Part shown: positions 33,406 through 46,858 of the stretch, piece after piece | Numbering within the stretch: the stretch's first letter is position 1 | Layout of the letters: each line of letters opens with the position of its first letter | NCBI GenBank assembly: GCA_003255065.1 | Contig: QAOA01003588.1 | Span: forward strand, 1-64,000 | Direction of reading: 5' to 3' | DNA: 64,000 bases | DNA from: Cercis canadensis | Taxonomy: Eukaryota > Streptophyta > Magnoliopsida > Fabales > Fabaceae | Program-made: the position numbers and the translations under genes | Notes under the pieces: model-generated | Seen by the model: the letters and a program-made list of their open reading frames with translations, nothing else | Databases searched by the model: none | What the model was told of the DNA's origin: nothing

Positions 33406-34965
33406 ACACACAGGAGCCCTTTTTGGATACAGTTTTGCACATAAAGTGTGTTGTTGTTGTAATTAGGAAAATGTGGAATATGTTTTTGTCTCCTTTCCCT
33501 ATTGTGGCCGACATTAGGCAGGAAAACCCTAAAATTTGTAAGAAACTAGGACTTTACCCTACTAACAAGCTTCTCTTTGTCTTTATTTGTTTTTTCATGC
33601 TCTCAGCAAAACAAGATGCTTTCTTCTTTATTTATTTACCAACCCCACAATCTCGTAAAACATGGTCTCGTAAAGTTAATTAGAAACTCGGAAACTGTTT
33701 TATATGTAATGTAATATTGTGGAACCCAGCATTACGTGCTTGATTATAGTAAACAAATCTTAATTTGTGATAGAAGAGGGCTAGTAATTATTATCGTAAT
33801 TAGAATTGTGTCATACCTTTGTTTACTCACATATGTACTTTTGGAATTGTCATTACCAAGCACTGGATTTGGTAATGACAATGTTAATCACTTGTACAAC
33901 TTCTACCGTTCTACGAGCACTGCTTATAATTAGCAAGATAATTTCAAAATTGTAATAACAGAAAATATAGGGTTAATTAGATTTCATGCCACATGTGAGA
34001 TTCGGTTTAGTTGACCCGTAACAAATAACACACATACTAAAAACAATTTATTTAACCGTGTATAAATATTTAAGTTTTACATCCCAAATAGATAGTCAAC
34101 TTAAAAGACAAGAAATAAAATCATGGGCTGTGCTGGTGAAAGTCAGCATGAAGTAAATGCAATATATGAAATATGTACTTTTCTCATCTTAATTAGTTGA
34201 AAAACGTGTGGCAGCTGGACTTAAATTTGGCTTTGAATGCAGCCGTATATTACGTAGATTAGCATTAGGAAATAGGTATTATAGGTACACATTAGCCAAT
34301 TAATCTGTACATCAATTGGTCACAATGCTCTCTTCACAAGAAGGAGGTCTTGTGTTTGAAGCATCTCATTAACAAAAATAAAAATCTCAAAGTGTTTCTC
34401 TACATAAAGTTACAGGCCTACAATTGTCGATGCTTCGACAGCAATACCCCAGGAATGGCTCATCATAGGTTTGATAAGTTTGGTTCTATCCAAATGTTAG
34501 GGTTAGGCCTTGATTCTTAGGTTACAATCCGCTTTAGCACTTTTTATTAATAAGAGTGCAATACACTAAAAAAAGGGGAGGAGAATATATGACAAAAATA
34601 GAACCTATGATATTAAACCATCTAATTTTCATGACTATAAGAAATGCCACTAGATTGGTGCCATTGATAGTTCTATGTTCATGAAAGTGGGGACAATTGC
34701 CTCATTAACCATTTAAAAATTCTATAAAAAATAATATTATTATATAATCAAATTTTCTCCCATAACGTATTTAATTTAACATTTTATTAACTAAAAAAAT
34801 TGATAGATAATATAATATTTTAAGATTTGATAAATAAAATATTATGACAGATGTATTTTATATACTAAAAAATGCATGCACGACTCTTGCTCATCATCTC
34901 TTGCCCAATTGACACTCATCTCTTGCTCTTTATATTTAATTATTTATTAATTGTCTGGATATATA

Positions 34966-35178
34966 TTATGGAGCACAAGAGTTGATAGTGAACATAAACC
35001 AGAGAAGCTCCTTCACTGTGATCAATTGGGTTTCACTCATACCTCTCAAGTAATGAGTTAAACGTTTGATCTCTCTCTTGTAATTTTCCTCACAAAAATC
35101 TTGCATGAAGTAAACGAAGATCCATGGACCCTTTCTTTGAGGCATCTTCAACTGCTCTAAGTCTCTAACCCAACCCAC
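34966..35178 (-). CDS. Doubtful small open frame, 59-70 residues
   Basis: On the minus strand an open frame includes MPQRKGPWIFVYFMQDF, then a basic helix-like part and a C-terminal SCAP. The upstream half is repeated beyond the N at 35287. The composition is protein-like, but I know no family and see no introns or signals. It may be a remnant of a larger gene. Confidence 0.2.
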   Translation of the reverse strand: MGWVRDLEQLKMPQRKGPWIFVYFMQDFCEENYKREIKRLTHYLRGMSETQLITVKELLWFMFTINSCAP

Positions 35179-35549
35179 TTCTTATTGGGTTGGTTCTAGT
35201 TTGGAAATTTTTTTCTCCTTCAGCAATTCAACCCAACCCAATATCTAGTAAAGCCCATCATCACCCCCTAATTGTATATCCTAATTNATTGGGTTTCACT
35301 CATACCTCTCAAGTAACGAGTTAAATGTTTGATCTCTTTCTTGTAATTTTCCTCACAAAAATCTTGCATGAAGTAAACGAAGATCCATGGACCCTTTCTT
35401 TGAGGCATCTTCAACTGCTCTAACTCTCTAACCCAACCCACTTCTTATTGGGTTGGTTCTAGTTTGGAAATTTTTTTCTCCTTCAGCAATTCAACCCAAC
35501 CCAATATCTAGTAAAGCCCATCATCACCCCCTAATTGTATATCCTAATT
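35025..35549. repeat. 262-bp direct duplication flanking an N
   Basis: 35025-35286 and 35288-35549 have the same length and differ at only about four positions. They are separated by exactly one N at 35287. This is what an unmerged overlap between two contigs (perhaps two haplotypes) looks like. A true tandem duplication is less likely. Confidence 0.85.
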
Positions 35550-36163
35550 AATTTTTAATTAATCTATCTAAAATTGAAATATAAAATTAATTCTCAACAT
35601 AGATATGTGTCATTTTTATCAATTTCAATTTGATGATTTTAATTTGTTTCATGAAAAAAAATCATATTGAAAAATACTGTTATATTTTACAAGTCACGAT
35701 TATTGTTCTGCACCCTACATATTTTCTACAGCTGTTATTATTATTATTTTTATATGTTATTAGAGTTCAAGATATGTACTATTCAACCAAAAGGAAAAAA
35801 GAAAAANCAACCACAAGGAAAAAAGAAAAATATTATGATATTTGATGGTATATAAATTTAACTAGATTAATTAAAATTTGACAGGACCAAAATTTTAATC
35901 AAACGAATTAATTATCTCTAAATTTTTTAATTATGTGAGAGTATATATCTTTTTAATTGAACAAAATCTAGGCTATTCTTTTTTTTTTAAATAAAACATT
36001 TTTTTTTTCCATGAAGAAGGCTATTATTAAGAATTTAAGATAAACCGATGATAGTTGTCGGTATACTTAAACTTGTGGCCTTCTCCTATTTTCTACTATC
36101 GTCCTGTGCTGTGCTGACTCTGAGAAAAGACTCTACGCAGAGAGCAGAGAAGAGCGGCAAACA

Positions 36164-37243
36164 ATGGAAGATTTTTGGAAGAGAGCCAAGAGCTTCGCAG
36201 AAGAAGCTGCCAAGCAATCCCAAAGCATAACCAATTCTACCAAAATCGCTGATTTGGTCTCCGAAACCGCCAAGAAATCCAAGGAATTTGCTGCTGAAGC
36301 GTCCAAGAAAGCCGATCAGATCAAAATTGCAGCGCTCAAACAAGCAGATCAAATCAAATTCTCCGAAATCATTCCTCCCCAGCTCTCTCTATCTTCCCCT
36401 CTTTCCATTGCCAATTCCATTTCTACTTCGTCCACTTCCATTTCCCAGTCTGAGCTGGAAAAGTTCGGTGTCACTGACGATCTCAGATCCTTCGTCAAGG
36501 GGCTTACTTCCAGTACTTTCCAGAACTTTCCTCTCAAACCAGGTATTGGGTAATTCGCATTTTGCAATTTTCTGGGTTTTCTGTTTTGCACTGTTTTGGC
36601 CACTGCTTTTACTGGGAATTGTTTGCTGGAAAATGTAGATGATGCGGAGGCATCTGATGTACCCACTACAGCTTCCAATGTTCGAAAAGATCTTAATGAG
36701 TTTCAGGAAAAACATGCCACCCTTGTGCTAACTACTGTTAAGGTAATTTCCTAATTTTTCTGCTGAGCGTGTTACATTTGATCCCCATTGCAGGGAAATT
36801 GGAGAGTTTAAATCTATCAATCTCTTAAACCACTATTATTTCAACTATATCCAGTTTCAGCTGGATTGAATTTTCATATGTTCATTATAGTTTAGATTTT
36901 TCTTAAACTAGAAGAAGAGAATAGCATTTTTAACCCCTGTATGAGTTGGTATTCCTTCATTGGTAAGATTTGTGTGAAATACGTTTTGATTATCATATTC
37001 TCCTTGATTTCTACATAACGTGTTTCATGCAAGTATTAGCAAAGGGAGAAAGAGAGCGAGAGAAAAGGAACACCCCATCTTTTTAAAATTGTATGACATG
37101 ATTGGTTTTTTAATGCTTTCCATCTCACATGTTTACTTTAGAATGTGACAAAGAGGCAAAGACATTGTAAGTCGTGCAAGCAACACTTTATTTTCTGGGG
37201 GAAAATAATAGTGATGACTGATTAAGAGATCAATGTAGTTGTC

Positions 37244-37282
<39 letters not shown>

Positions 37283-39619
37283 NTTTGAGGTGACACCTTT
37301 ATTTTTCCTGTTATTTTACTTAATTATATTTAGTGGTTGGCGGTGTGGTTGTCATCTCTGCTGTCATACATTGTCAATACATTTTGCCCCATATGTGGAA
37401 GGAGACACTTGTCTAATGTATCCCTCTGTACCATCTGGAATTAAATGGGTTTTATTTCTTACGCATGCCTGTTGTTTTTGATCGGGTTGATTAAGTGATA
37501 TTAACGTAATACCTGCCTCTCATTATCTTGCAATAATGTAGTGCCTTCACTTATGCTTTACAGAATAAACAGGCCGTCTGTATAGCATTGTATACTTTAT
37601 CAAGGAATGGGATAGGAATCTCTTTTACACTAATCCGCTACCGCCAAGGAGTTTTTGATACTTATTTTCAGCCTTCTTTTTTCTGCCAGTTCATCACTCA
37701 TTTAAACTAACATAAAGTAGGGATTCAAGACTATTTGTATGTATTTGAGTATACAAAAATTATTGCAGGCACAGTTGTAGCACAGATTATTTATTTTAAC
37801 AATTATTCCTTTACAGGAAATTTCGAAGTTGAGATATGAACTATGTCCACGTGCTATGAAAGAAAGACACTTCTGGAAGATATATTTCACGCTTGTCAAC
37901 ACTCATGTGTCTCCGTAAGTAGCATATCATGTTGATGATTGATTTTGCTATCATTACTTGTTCATACACCATTTCGCATGCTTTGTGGAGTTCTATCTGT
38001 ATCCCACAACAGAATTATCCTTGTGAATATGCTAATCTTTTTAAGGACGGTGAATTATTACTATTTTATGCAAAAATTGTGTTTGCTCACTAACTTGATT
38101 GTGTCTTTTTACTATTTATTCTTTGATAAACGAACACAGTTTGTTTTTTCTGTTAATTAAAGGAGATACACTAGTGACCGACAGAAGGAAATCTTCTGTT
38201 CTGGTGTATTTTTTCTTTACATTAAAATCTAATTATTCTGAAACAATCAGAAGAAAAAAGTTGAGATAATGTGATATGGAAAAATTTTTATTCCAATGAT
38301 TGTTTGAATGTTTTACAAATTGATCAGAGCTCAAGTCTTTGGGCAGAGTTTCTTCTTCCATGGAGCTAAGTATTAGCCACATAGAATGCCATCATGCTCT
38401 GTTCCAATATGAGAACTCGCTTTTGTTGCCCTTGGACCAGCTTGAAATGTGGAAGACATATTGATGTTTGGTGCATATTCTAGTTGTACATGGTTTGAAA
38501 AGAGGAAAAAGTAAAATCATATTTGATCATCCTCTCATCTTTGCCAGAAATTTGATGTCACTTTCAGCTTTTCTGTTAGTGGGTCATTGCTGTAACATTT
38601 TTCAGTTAGCCACATTCAGTAACTATTAAGTCAAAATTAGGTTTGAGAAGCAATATCTGGAGGAGGTTCAGCTCAGAGCAGCAGCTGACCAGAAAATGGA
38701 TGATAAGGTAGACCAAACTGGCGTTATTGGAGGAACTAGTACGGCAGAAGCAACAGACAAAAATTTAAAGAGTAAATCTTCCAATTCATCTTCGACTGAG
38801 CAAGACTTGGACACATTTCTTCTAGGAGATCTTGAAGACAGTGATGAAGGTCCAGGTATATTACCTTAAGTTGTATAGAATTGGTTTTAGAAACATCTGG
38901 TCTTTCAGGTCCTAATTTTATATCTCGGATCAATCACCTGTGAAATGTTGTGCATCATGTTGAGATTGTATGTGAAAAAACATGAATGGTTCCACTGTTA
39001 ATGGTCCATTCCTAAAATTCCCCGAGAGTGAACTTGTCTTTGAAAACTTTGGGATTTCACAACTTTTGACGGTTAACTTTGATTTATATATGTCATGATC
39101 TACTATGATTTCTGCGTTCTGTCTTAGCTTTGGCTTATTAATTATCTTGTTATCGTGCCTATCTTTCAGATGACGGTGAAGACAGTTTTGGTGATGATTT
39201 TGACAAGATTGGCAATTCAGTAAGTGCTCTCTATCTGGGATTCACATTGGGTTTCTCTGGCTTTTTATTCCTATCTAGTATTCTCAAGTCACCTATTAAT
39301 TCAATTTTTTTTCTCCAAAATAATTACTGCATTAAGTTAATTACTCGTGATAAATCTATTTTTTTGACATGCATGCACACGCACATACTCTCATGTGAGC
39401 AAAAAGTGGATAGAAGAGGGCACAACATGCAATGGCAGTTGAGATTGTGTGTTTAGGATGCTATTGAAAGTTTATTTACATGATATCAACACTTTGTCTA
39501 AGTATTGATGAAAAATTAGCTGCATCTTTTCTTTATAAGATAATTTAACATAATATGGGAACTTTCAGGATGTTGAAGATGATAAGCATACTAAGAAAAC
39601 ATCTACTGCAACAGTTTAG
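36164..39619 (+). CDS. BSD-domain protein
   Basis: Six exons: 36164-36542, 36639-36742, 37817-37914, 38641-38855, 39170-39219 and 39569-39619, for 897 nt and 298 residues. All introns are GT-AG. The N-terminal part (about residues 5-75) is an Ala/Lys-rich amphipathic region with repeated AAKQS, AKKSKEFAAEASKKAD and KQADQIK units, probably helical. The BSD domain covers roughly 130-195 and includes the invariant Phe-Trp pair at F180-W181 in ERHFWKIYF. The C-terminus is acidic (EDSDEGPDDGEDSFGDDFD). BSD domains occur in TFIIH p62, synapse-associated proteins and DOS2-like proteins. The plant group with this layout is uncharacterised, so no precise function is claimed. The start is the first ATG of a long open exon and gives the common MEDFW-type N-terminus. 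Confidence 0.9.
37248..37286. repeat. Poly-T run with an N, in the BSD gene intron
   Basis: More than 30 T residues interrupted by one N at 37283, within the intron between exons 2 and 3. The true length is unknown. Confidence 0.8.
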
Positions 39620-41192
39620 TATGCCCAATGACTTCACTTTGAGACTTTGAAGTAAAAAAAGAAGTTTGCTGCTCAGAACTAAAAGAAGATCAGTGACTGG
39701 TAAAGATAGAATCATAGAAGTGTAGCGTTCTCAAGTTTAAGAATGGTGGTTCTGGTGCCGGCGGAGTTGGGGTGATCTAGTGGGAGAAAACTAAAGTACA
39801 ATTCTTTATTGTTGTTAAATTGAGTACCCTATATAGTGACAGATTATATACATTTTCATAGAGTATTGGTGGTGGGCAGTTTGCTTGCCTTGTACAGGTG
39901 ACCTTATTTGTTAATTTTACTACAGTTCTGAACTTCTCATATGATGTTTTTAGAAAATAACAAGAGCATATAGATTTCTCAAGCTTGGTACATTGAAGAC
40001 TAGAAGTATTCCTGATTTATTTCTGGGAAGAATGTACAAGGGTGAAGTACTGAAATTCTACTTATCTTGCATTATTTTAGCAGCTAATTCAAAGAATGGA
40101 AATATTTCTGGAAGAAGGCTATGGATCATGCAATGCACCAAGGAACGACTTAAAGTATTCTATATTTAATGGAAAAATTTAAATTTAAGACTCAAATGAA
40201 CCCACCAAAATGTTCTCAAATCCTTTATATGTACGAGTATTATTTCTTCAATATCAAAGTCTGCTATCTTACCCCGGGACGGGATCGAGCCCCCCATTGA
40301 GCTCACTTCCTCATACTAAATGTATGCTCGGCAAAGTTTCAGCTTATACTTAATCTTAAATACAATTGATAAAAGAAAGTGTAAGTAGAATTTTGAACTG
40401 TCAGTTAGTGAAATTTCCACACTTAAAATTTTAGACTTATTTTATAGTTCTATATATAGTCATTTTAAGTTTTATTGACACTTCAAATGTTGAATTGTGA
40501 GTTAGTGACAAATTTTATTTGGCGTGACTCCAGATTTTTCTTTATACCGTCTCTACCCCACAAAAGAGGATGAACTTAGGGAGAATGGGGCTTTTGTATC
40601 TGGGTGTAGGGATATAGGGAATATGAACCTAATGAAAAAGTTTAAGTAAGTTTAACTAAAATTTAAAAAGATTTAATTAAATTTAGATGTCGTCATGTAT
40701 AAATCTAAAAGAAGTGTATATTTATATATGTGTAAAAAATATAATTTTTTTTTATACATTAAAAAGCCAAAGATCTAAATATACACACACACCCAACTAT
40801 TGGAACAAAGTGCAATGACATAAAAAACATAGCTGTAAACTTAGGTTCTTGCATATGAATAAGTGTAAAAATATAGTATTAATATTACTTATATACTAGT
40901 AGTTGCCACACTATCTTACCTTGTACATACATAATAGTAAATAATTTGACTAAACCAATATAAGATAGTATTAGTGTGACATGCAGTACTTCTCTTCTAT
41001 AAGATATAGTAGTGGAAAGGTAAAGGCACTTAGCATGAATAAGAAAAAAGAAAGGAAAAATACACAGCACAAAATTCTGAAGAAAAAAAAAAAACGAGAG
41101 AGAGAGAGTGAATTTGAATATCCCAGTTAAAGTGCTGCTGTGGTGAGTCTGATAGCTTCCCGCGCCGGTATGCTACTGATACTCCCATTCCC
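39620..41192. other. Intergenic between the BSD and oligopeptidase genes
   Basis: The first few hundred bases are the likely BSD 3' UTR and the last hundred the oligopeptidase leader, which includes a short GA run at about 41097-41108. No other gene or repeat was recognised. Confidence 0.5.
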
Positions 41193-44100
41193 ATGGCATT
41201 TTGCTATCTTGTACACTCCAAGAGCTCAATCAATAGATCAACTTCGCTTTTGTGCCTCGCTCTTGCCTCATGCCGCACCATACCCTCTTCATTCTTCTCT
41301 TCTCGATGCCGTGCACTCCCTTTCGCGCCGCCCCCACAATCACCCCCAGTTCCAAAGCAAGTACCTTTCACGGTCTCCGTGCACGGCAACACCTTGCAAG
41401 ATCCTTATCATTGGATGTCCAACACAGAGGACACCGATTTCATAGAGTACCTCAACCAAGAAAACAGCTATGCCGAAGCTTTTATGGCTGATACCCACAA
41501 ACTACAATCCAAATTGTCGTCGGAGATGAGAAGTCGAATACCCACTAAGATTTCCACTCCCCCTGAGCGTTGGGGACCCTGGTTGGTCCTTTTTTTTCTA
41601 TACATCTCATTTTTTATGAAATAATTTTGCTCGCTGTGTTCATGTAAAAATTCTCTGAATTGTAGTAATCTGGGCTAATTGTTGCTTTAGTTTTCCTCTT
41701 TCTGGTTCATCGAATTACAAGTGAAAATGGAGGTGGCTGACTGAAAGATTGGATTTTTTTGTATGCCATGTGCTGCAAAGTGATGCTTTATAATGAGTAT
41801 TTGAAGCATTACTCTTTGATTCCCAATGGTATGGTTGCAAAGATATTAATGCTTCTAATATGGTTGTGTGAATTTCGAGTCCATTTTGTCTATTTTTGAA
41901 GGATGCCTTCTATTTGCCGTCTTGAAGAGTTGGTGGAGTGTGAAACCAACTTTAGCAATGTACCATTGCACTATTCTTCGGTTCTTTTTTTAATTTTATT
42001 TATTGCTTATTTTATCTTCTTTTGGGCAGGCTGTATTACCAATACATTCCTGAGGGGAAGGAAAATCCGGTACTGTGTAGGAGGCTAGCAACAGAGACAA
42101 CTGGTTGGCTGCAGACTTTTCTTCAATATGCAACGCCAAGAGCAAAACATGAGGAAATCCTGCTTGACTGGAATGAACTTGCGGAGGAATATGGCAAGTT
42201 TCTTCTTTCACTCACTATGTTATACCTGTTGAGCATCGTCGTAGTTAAATTGTTTAATTTTTATTCTGACTTGATTTTTTATTTCTTTTCAAATCGGGGA
42301 TTTATAGATGATAAAATCAATATTGCAGGGTATGTCCATGTTGGTACATGTAGAGTTTCACCTGATCACAACTATCTTGCATACACAATTGATATTTCTG
42401 GTGGAGAACGGTTCATGCTTCAAGTAAAGGACCTCAGAAGTGGACGTATAGATCCAAAAATGGGAGTGGATGGTGTTGTTAGCTTGGCATGGGCCCAAGA
42501 TGGAAGTTCTCTTTTTTATACTCTGTCAGATGATAACCAGCGACCTTACAGGCAAAATCTCATAATTAGACTTTCTTTTCTCCCTTCTTTTCCTTTTTTT
42601 CTGTTTTTATTTTTCCGAGGCGAAAGTGGGGAGGGGATGGGATGGGATTCAAATTGCAATTGTCTTATCCTAACTAGGTCTGATCATATGGCAGGGTTAT
42701 CTGCAGAAAACTAGGGTGTGATAATGTGATTGATCTCCCGGTATTTACTGAAAGTGATTCCAGTTTTTGTGTGGACATAACAAGCACAAAAGATGGCAAG
42801 TTTATAACTGTGAATTCAAACTCAAGGAGTTCATCTGAGGAAGGAACTTATCTCTTTTTTCATGAATTTAGAATTTGATTGTACTTTTCTAGTGATATGT
42901 TGATCTTGATGCTTACCACAGGTTTATGTTATAAATGCTGCCAATCCGATAGATGGTTTACGAAGAATATGTAAGCGTGCTTCTGGTGTACAGTCCTTTG
43001 TGGAACATCACTACGGTTTATTTTATATCCTTACTAATTCTCCTATGCCTGATCGTAAGTGGTCTGGTGAAGATTATTACCTGGTTAGTTGCCAAGGTGA
43101 AGATACAGAGTCAGCTAAATGGCAGGTGATGTTTGATCATCTTCCTATGTCTCTCTGCAGTTGTCTATTCTCTATATATTGCTTTGTGTTTGTGTGTCTC
43201 TCTAACTCGCATCTTTGACGTGCTTCTGTTTTCCTTCAGAATATCATTATTCCTGGTAAAGATCTGAGTCTACGTGATATGGACATTTTTAACGGGCATC
43301 TGGTTCTTTCCCTCAATAAGAAAGGTCTTCCTGTGTTATGTTCCTTGAATCTTCCTGTCCAATTTGATTGCAAGGTATGTGAATTATTACTACAGCATTC
43401 CAGTCATCTGATCATTATGAGCATACCCTGTGAACTAGAGAAAGAAAAAAAGTATACTTAAAAATAGGGCCCAAGATTTTTTCAAATCTTGTCCTTTCCT
43501 ACAGCTTACTGCATTGTGACCTGTATTGTGATAGATATACTTTATTGGATGCCATCTATATATATGCAGGGATAGTGAATTGTTAAACATCAGCTATTCA
43601 TGTATATTATTCTCCTTCAGTAGGTTGTTTGATTTTCTGCTCCTGATTGTGTCATTGATCAATTTTAATATTAAGCTCCATCAAATTGAAATGTACACAA
43701 ATTATCTTGGGCCAATTTAAACTTGTATACTATAACATTTATATTTGGCTTTTTGTTTTGAGTTTATCAGCATCAGATAGATATTGAGGACCTTAAACCT
43801 TGGTACTTTCCTCTGCCATCAAATTCATGCAGTGTTGTTTCTGGTTCAAATCATGACTTCATGACTCCGGTTTATCGAGCGGTGCTTTCATCACCTGTGG
43901 TATAACTACTGATAAGTATATTTTGTACACACAAATTCAATGATGCTTTACTTCATTGAATTACATATTCCTCTAGTTCCTTAAATTTTGAAACTTATAT
44001 TTGATTTTAAACTTTCTCTGGAGTGGACAGATGCCCGATGTAATTGTTGACTATGACATGTCAAGACATACATACTCAATTGTGCATCAAGAGGAAGTGA

Positions 44101-45780
44101 ATGGTGTTTCTGTTGGTCAGTCATACATGCCAACTTTTGAGCTAAATAAGGATAAAATTCACGAGGCACAGGATGATAAGAAAGAGTGTGTCCCAAATTC
44201 TAATTCTCAGATATGGAAGGACTTTTCTCATGCATACTGTTGTCAGAGGGAGGAAGTTATTTCCCATGATGGTGTAAGGATTCCAGTGACTATTGTATAC
44301 TCTAGAGAATCCTGGCAGAAGGGGCAATCTCCTGGAATTTTACAAGGCTATGGAGCGTATGGAGAAGTTATGGATATGAGCTGGTGTGCGAATCGCCTGA
44401 GTTTACTGGACCGTGGTTGGGTAGTGGCATTTGCTGATGTAAGGTAGGTTGTTGGATGTTTATGTCTACAACTGTGCTAGGTTTCTTTTTGGTCCATTAT
44501 ACAGGGTACATGCACAGAGTTGTTTTATAATACAAATGTTGAGATCAACTGTGAAATTGAATGCTTTGCACATTACATTTTATTGTATGGTTTTCATGGC
44601 TGAGATAATCAATGTGAAGTGTTTCTTGTGATATTTCTAACTTCCATGTATTTTCTTTAATCTTTTGATAATTTTAATTTTGGCAGAGGGGGTGGCGGTG
44701 GAAGTGATTCTTCTTGGCATAAATCTGGGAGTGGGCTTAACAAACATAAGTCTATAGATGACTTTGTATCATGTGGCAACTACCTGATTAATGAGGGTTA
44801 TGTTAATAGATATCAGCTTGGTGCCATTGGATGGAGTGCAGGATGCCTTCTTGTTGGTGACGCTTTGAATAAGGATCCAGATCTCTTTTGTGCTGCTATA
44901 TTAAAGGTCAGTTCTTATAAAAATATTTCTGACCACCCTATTATGGAGGCTAGTTTGTCACAGCTGGTGAGAAAAGAAAATTTGGAAGTTTCAATTTAAG
45001 CTTTTTAATTAGTACATTTTCTCTAATATTTGGGTAAAATTCATTTTGTTACAATATTTTGTGGAGATACCAAATACTGAACAAGTGCTTATTGGATCAA
45101 TAATTGTTCTTAGTCCTTTAAAGAGAGATTATATTTTAGATCCTTATGCTCTACAAGGTCAGTAGAACGACAAACTTTGGAAAGAAGTAACTTGAAATTA
45201 TTATTATTGTTATTATTTGCTTTGATGATCGATTGGGTATATGTATCAGGTACCATTTCTTGATGTATGCAACACACTACTGGATCCCAATCTTCCCCTC
45301 ACAATCCTGGACTACGAAGAATTTGGAAATCCTCAGATACAGTCCCATTTTGATTCTATTTTCAGTTATTCACCTTATGATAACATTCGCCAAGGCACTT
45401 GTTATCCTTCGGTTCTGGTTACAGCAGCACTTAATGACTCAAGGCAATCTAACTCTTCCCCATCATCCATTACGTGTATATTTTCTTGACATGCATGATT
45501 TACTTGCTAAGGTGAAGCTACGCATTTAACATCTGTTTAGTTATTCCAAGAAAGTTGATATTAGTATTCTATGTTCATTCTCAGGGTTGGAGTTTGGGAA
45601 GGGGCCAAATGGGTGGCTAAAGTACGAGATAGTACTTGTTCTAATTGTTCTCGTTCTGTCATCATGAAGACAAGTATGATAGGAGGACATTTTGGTGAAG
45701 GTGGTCGCTATGGTCAATGTGATGAAACAGCTTATGATTATGCTTTTCTCATGAAAGCTTTAGGGATCTTAAATGATTAA
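41193..45780 (+). CDS. Prolyl oligopeptidase family serine peptidase (oligopeptidase B / protease II-like)
   Basis: Eleven exons: 41193-41581, 42030-42193, 42308-42551, 42695-42848, 42922-43125, 43240-43374, 43771-43899, 44031-44443, 44687-44906, 45250-45443 and 45585-45780. They total 2442 nt, about 813 residues. An Arg/Ser-rich N-terminus of about 55 residues without acidic residues looks like an organelle transit peptide. A beta-propeller half follows (DPYHWM at the start), then the alpha/beta-hydrolase half. The catalytic triad is visible: S661 in GWSAG, D747 in LNDSR and H784 in GGHFGEGGR. These S9 peptidases cut short peptides, oligopeptidase B after basic residues. Introns 2, 3 and 10 start with GC instead of GT, and the donor of intron 4 is not GT or GC; its exon end (42848) is placed by frame. 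Otherwise the frame is intact. From memory it corresponds to Arabidopsis At1g69020. Confidence 0.9.
42194..42307 (+). other. GC-AG intron, frame-preserving, in the oligopeptidase gene
   Basis: The donor is GCAAGT and the acceptor TTATAG. The intron is 114 nt, a multiple of three, and contains no stop in the reading frame. Retention would insert 38 mostly hydrophobic residues without ending the protein. Confidence 0.75.
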
Positions 45781-46082
45781 GTAAATGTATTAGGCTTGCT
45801 GTGAGAACTGTGAGAAGGTTGTTTCTTACAAGGTCAAGGAAAAGATGAAATATTTCTTTCATCCAACATCTGGCTTTAGAGAGGAAGATAACTTCCAGCA
45901 TCTACACTTATTTTGCAGGTTGTATCTGTATTGTTAAATCACTGAGGACTCCAGCATTTTTCTCTTGGGGTAAATGTTTTCACTTGACATAAATTGCATA
46001 ATCGTTTCTTGATTTTTCTTGAACTCCCATGGTTTTTCCTTGGTATGGTTGGATTTGCTTCACTCTTGACAGGGGAGAGATT

Positions 46083-46255
46083 CAATCAGATGTCTGCAGA
46101 GTTCACAAGCTTTGCTGTTTGGAGAAAGAGAGGGAAAAGATACTAAATTTCATGATTAGACGCGCTCTTTGCAGAGTGGAGATACAATTGGATGCTGCAG
46201 AGTTAACGAGCTTTGCTGTTAGAAGAGAAAGAGTGAAAAGATGAGAATTTTCATG
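46083..46255. repeat. About 72-bp tandem duplication in the oligopeptidase 3' region
   Basis: 46083-46154 and 46185-46255 share CAAT(C/T)(A/G)GATG, CTGCAGAGTT, AGCTTTGCTGTT and AAAAGAT followed by TTTCATG. They differ at several positions, so the duplication is not recent. Confidence 0.65.
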
Positions 46256-46809
46256 GATTTACCAGCTTCCTCCAAAGATTATGGAGATTTCATAACTAAC
46301 AAAAATTCAAATTATGGTTTGAAGACATACAGTAGAGACTCCTTATTGAAGATGCACACCACAGAAGCTTCCCGCCAGTAAAATGGTGGTTGAAGCTGGT
46401 CCATTTTGATGCCAGAAACTGACTCTACAATGAAGCTTTTGGGATTGAAGTCTTTCAAAGTTCACACAGAATTCACAGGTTTACTTGCAAGCAAGAATTT
46501 AACCTGAAGTCAGCTGTAATTTATTTTCTTTGTACTTTCCAAGTTACTATTCTTAAAGATTTGGTTGTAAGTGGTGGTGTATGGTTGTTGCTGGGATCAT
46601 GGTACAGAAACTTAACCCTTGGTACCATAACTGCAATGGTTAAGTTGAAATTCTTAGTGATCAAGTATTGAGATGTTCTGTTGGAGAGATTAATGTTGAT
46701 TTTAGATTATGGTATTCATTCTCTGCCATTCGTTTTTCTCCTATCAGTTTGTGTCTTTATTTTCTCTACGTCTCTATTTCTAGGCTGCATAGCTTCAAAT
46801 CTTCAACTA

Positions 46810-46827
46810 TAAGGTAATCCATGGCCC

Positions 46828-46858
<31 letters not shown>

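Larger units (their letters stand above)
33406..36163. other. Intergenic, with assembly-type duplication
   Basis: Apart from the RGF 3' UTR, no certain gene is seen. The region includes the duplicated block around the N at 35287, a second N at 35807, and short AT-rich repeats. Confidence 0.5.

Noticed and set aside
40270-40330. tRNA-like or retroelement primer-site fragment
   Set aside because: A short GC-rich patch (GGGACGGGATCGAGCC) without cloverleaf partners or neighbouring element parts.
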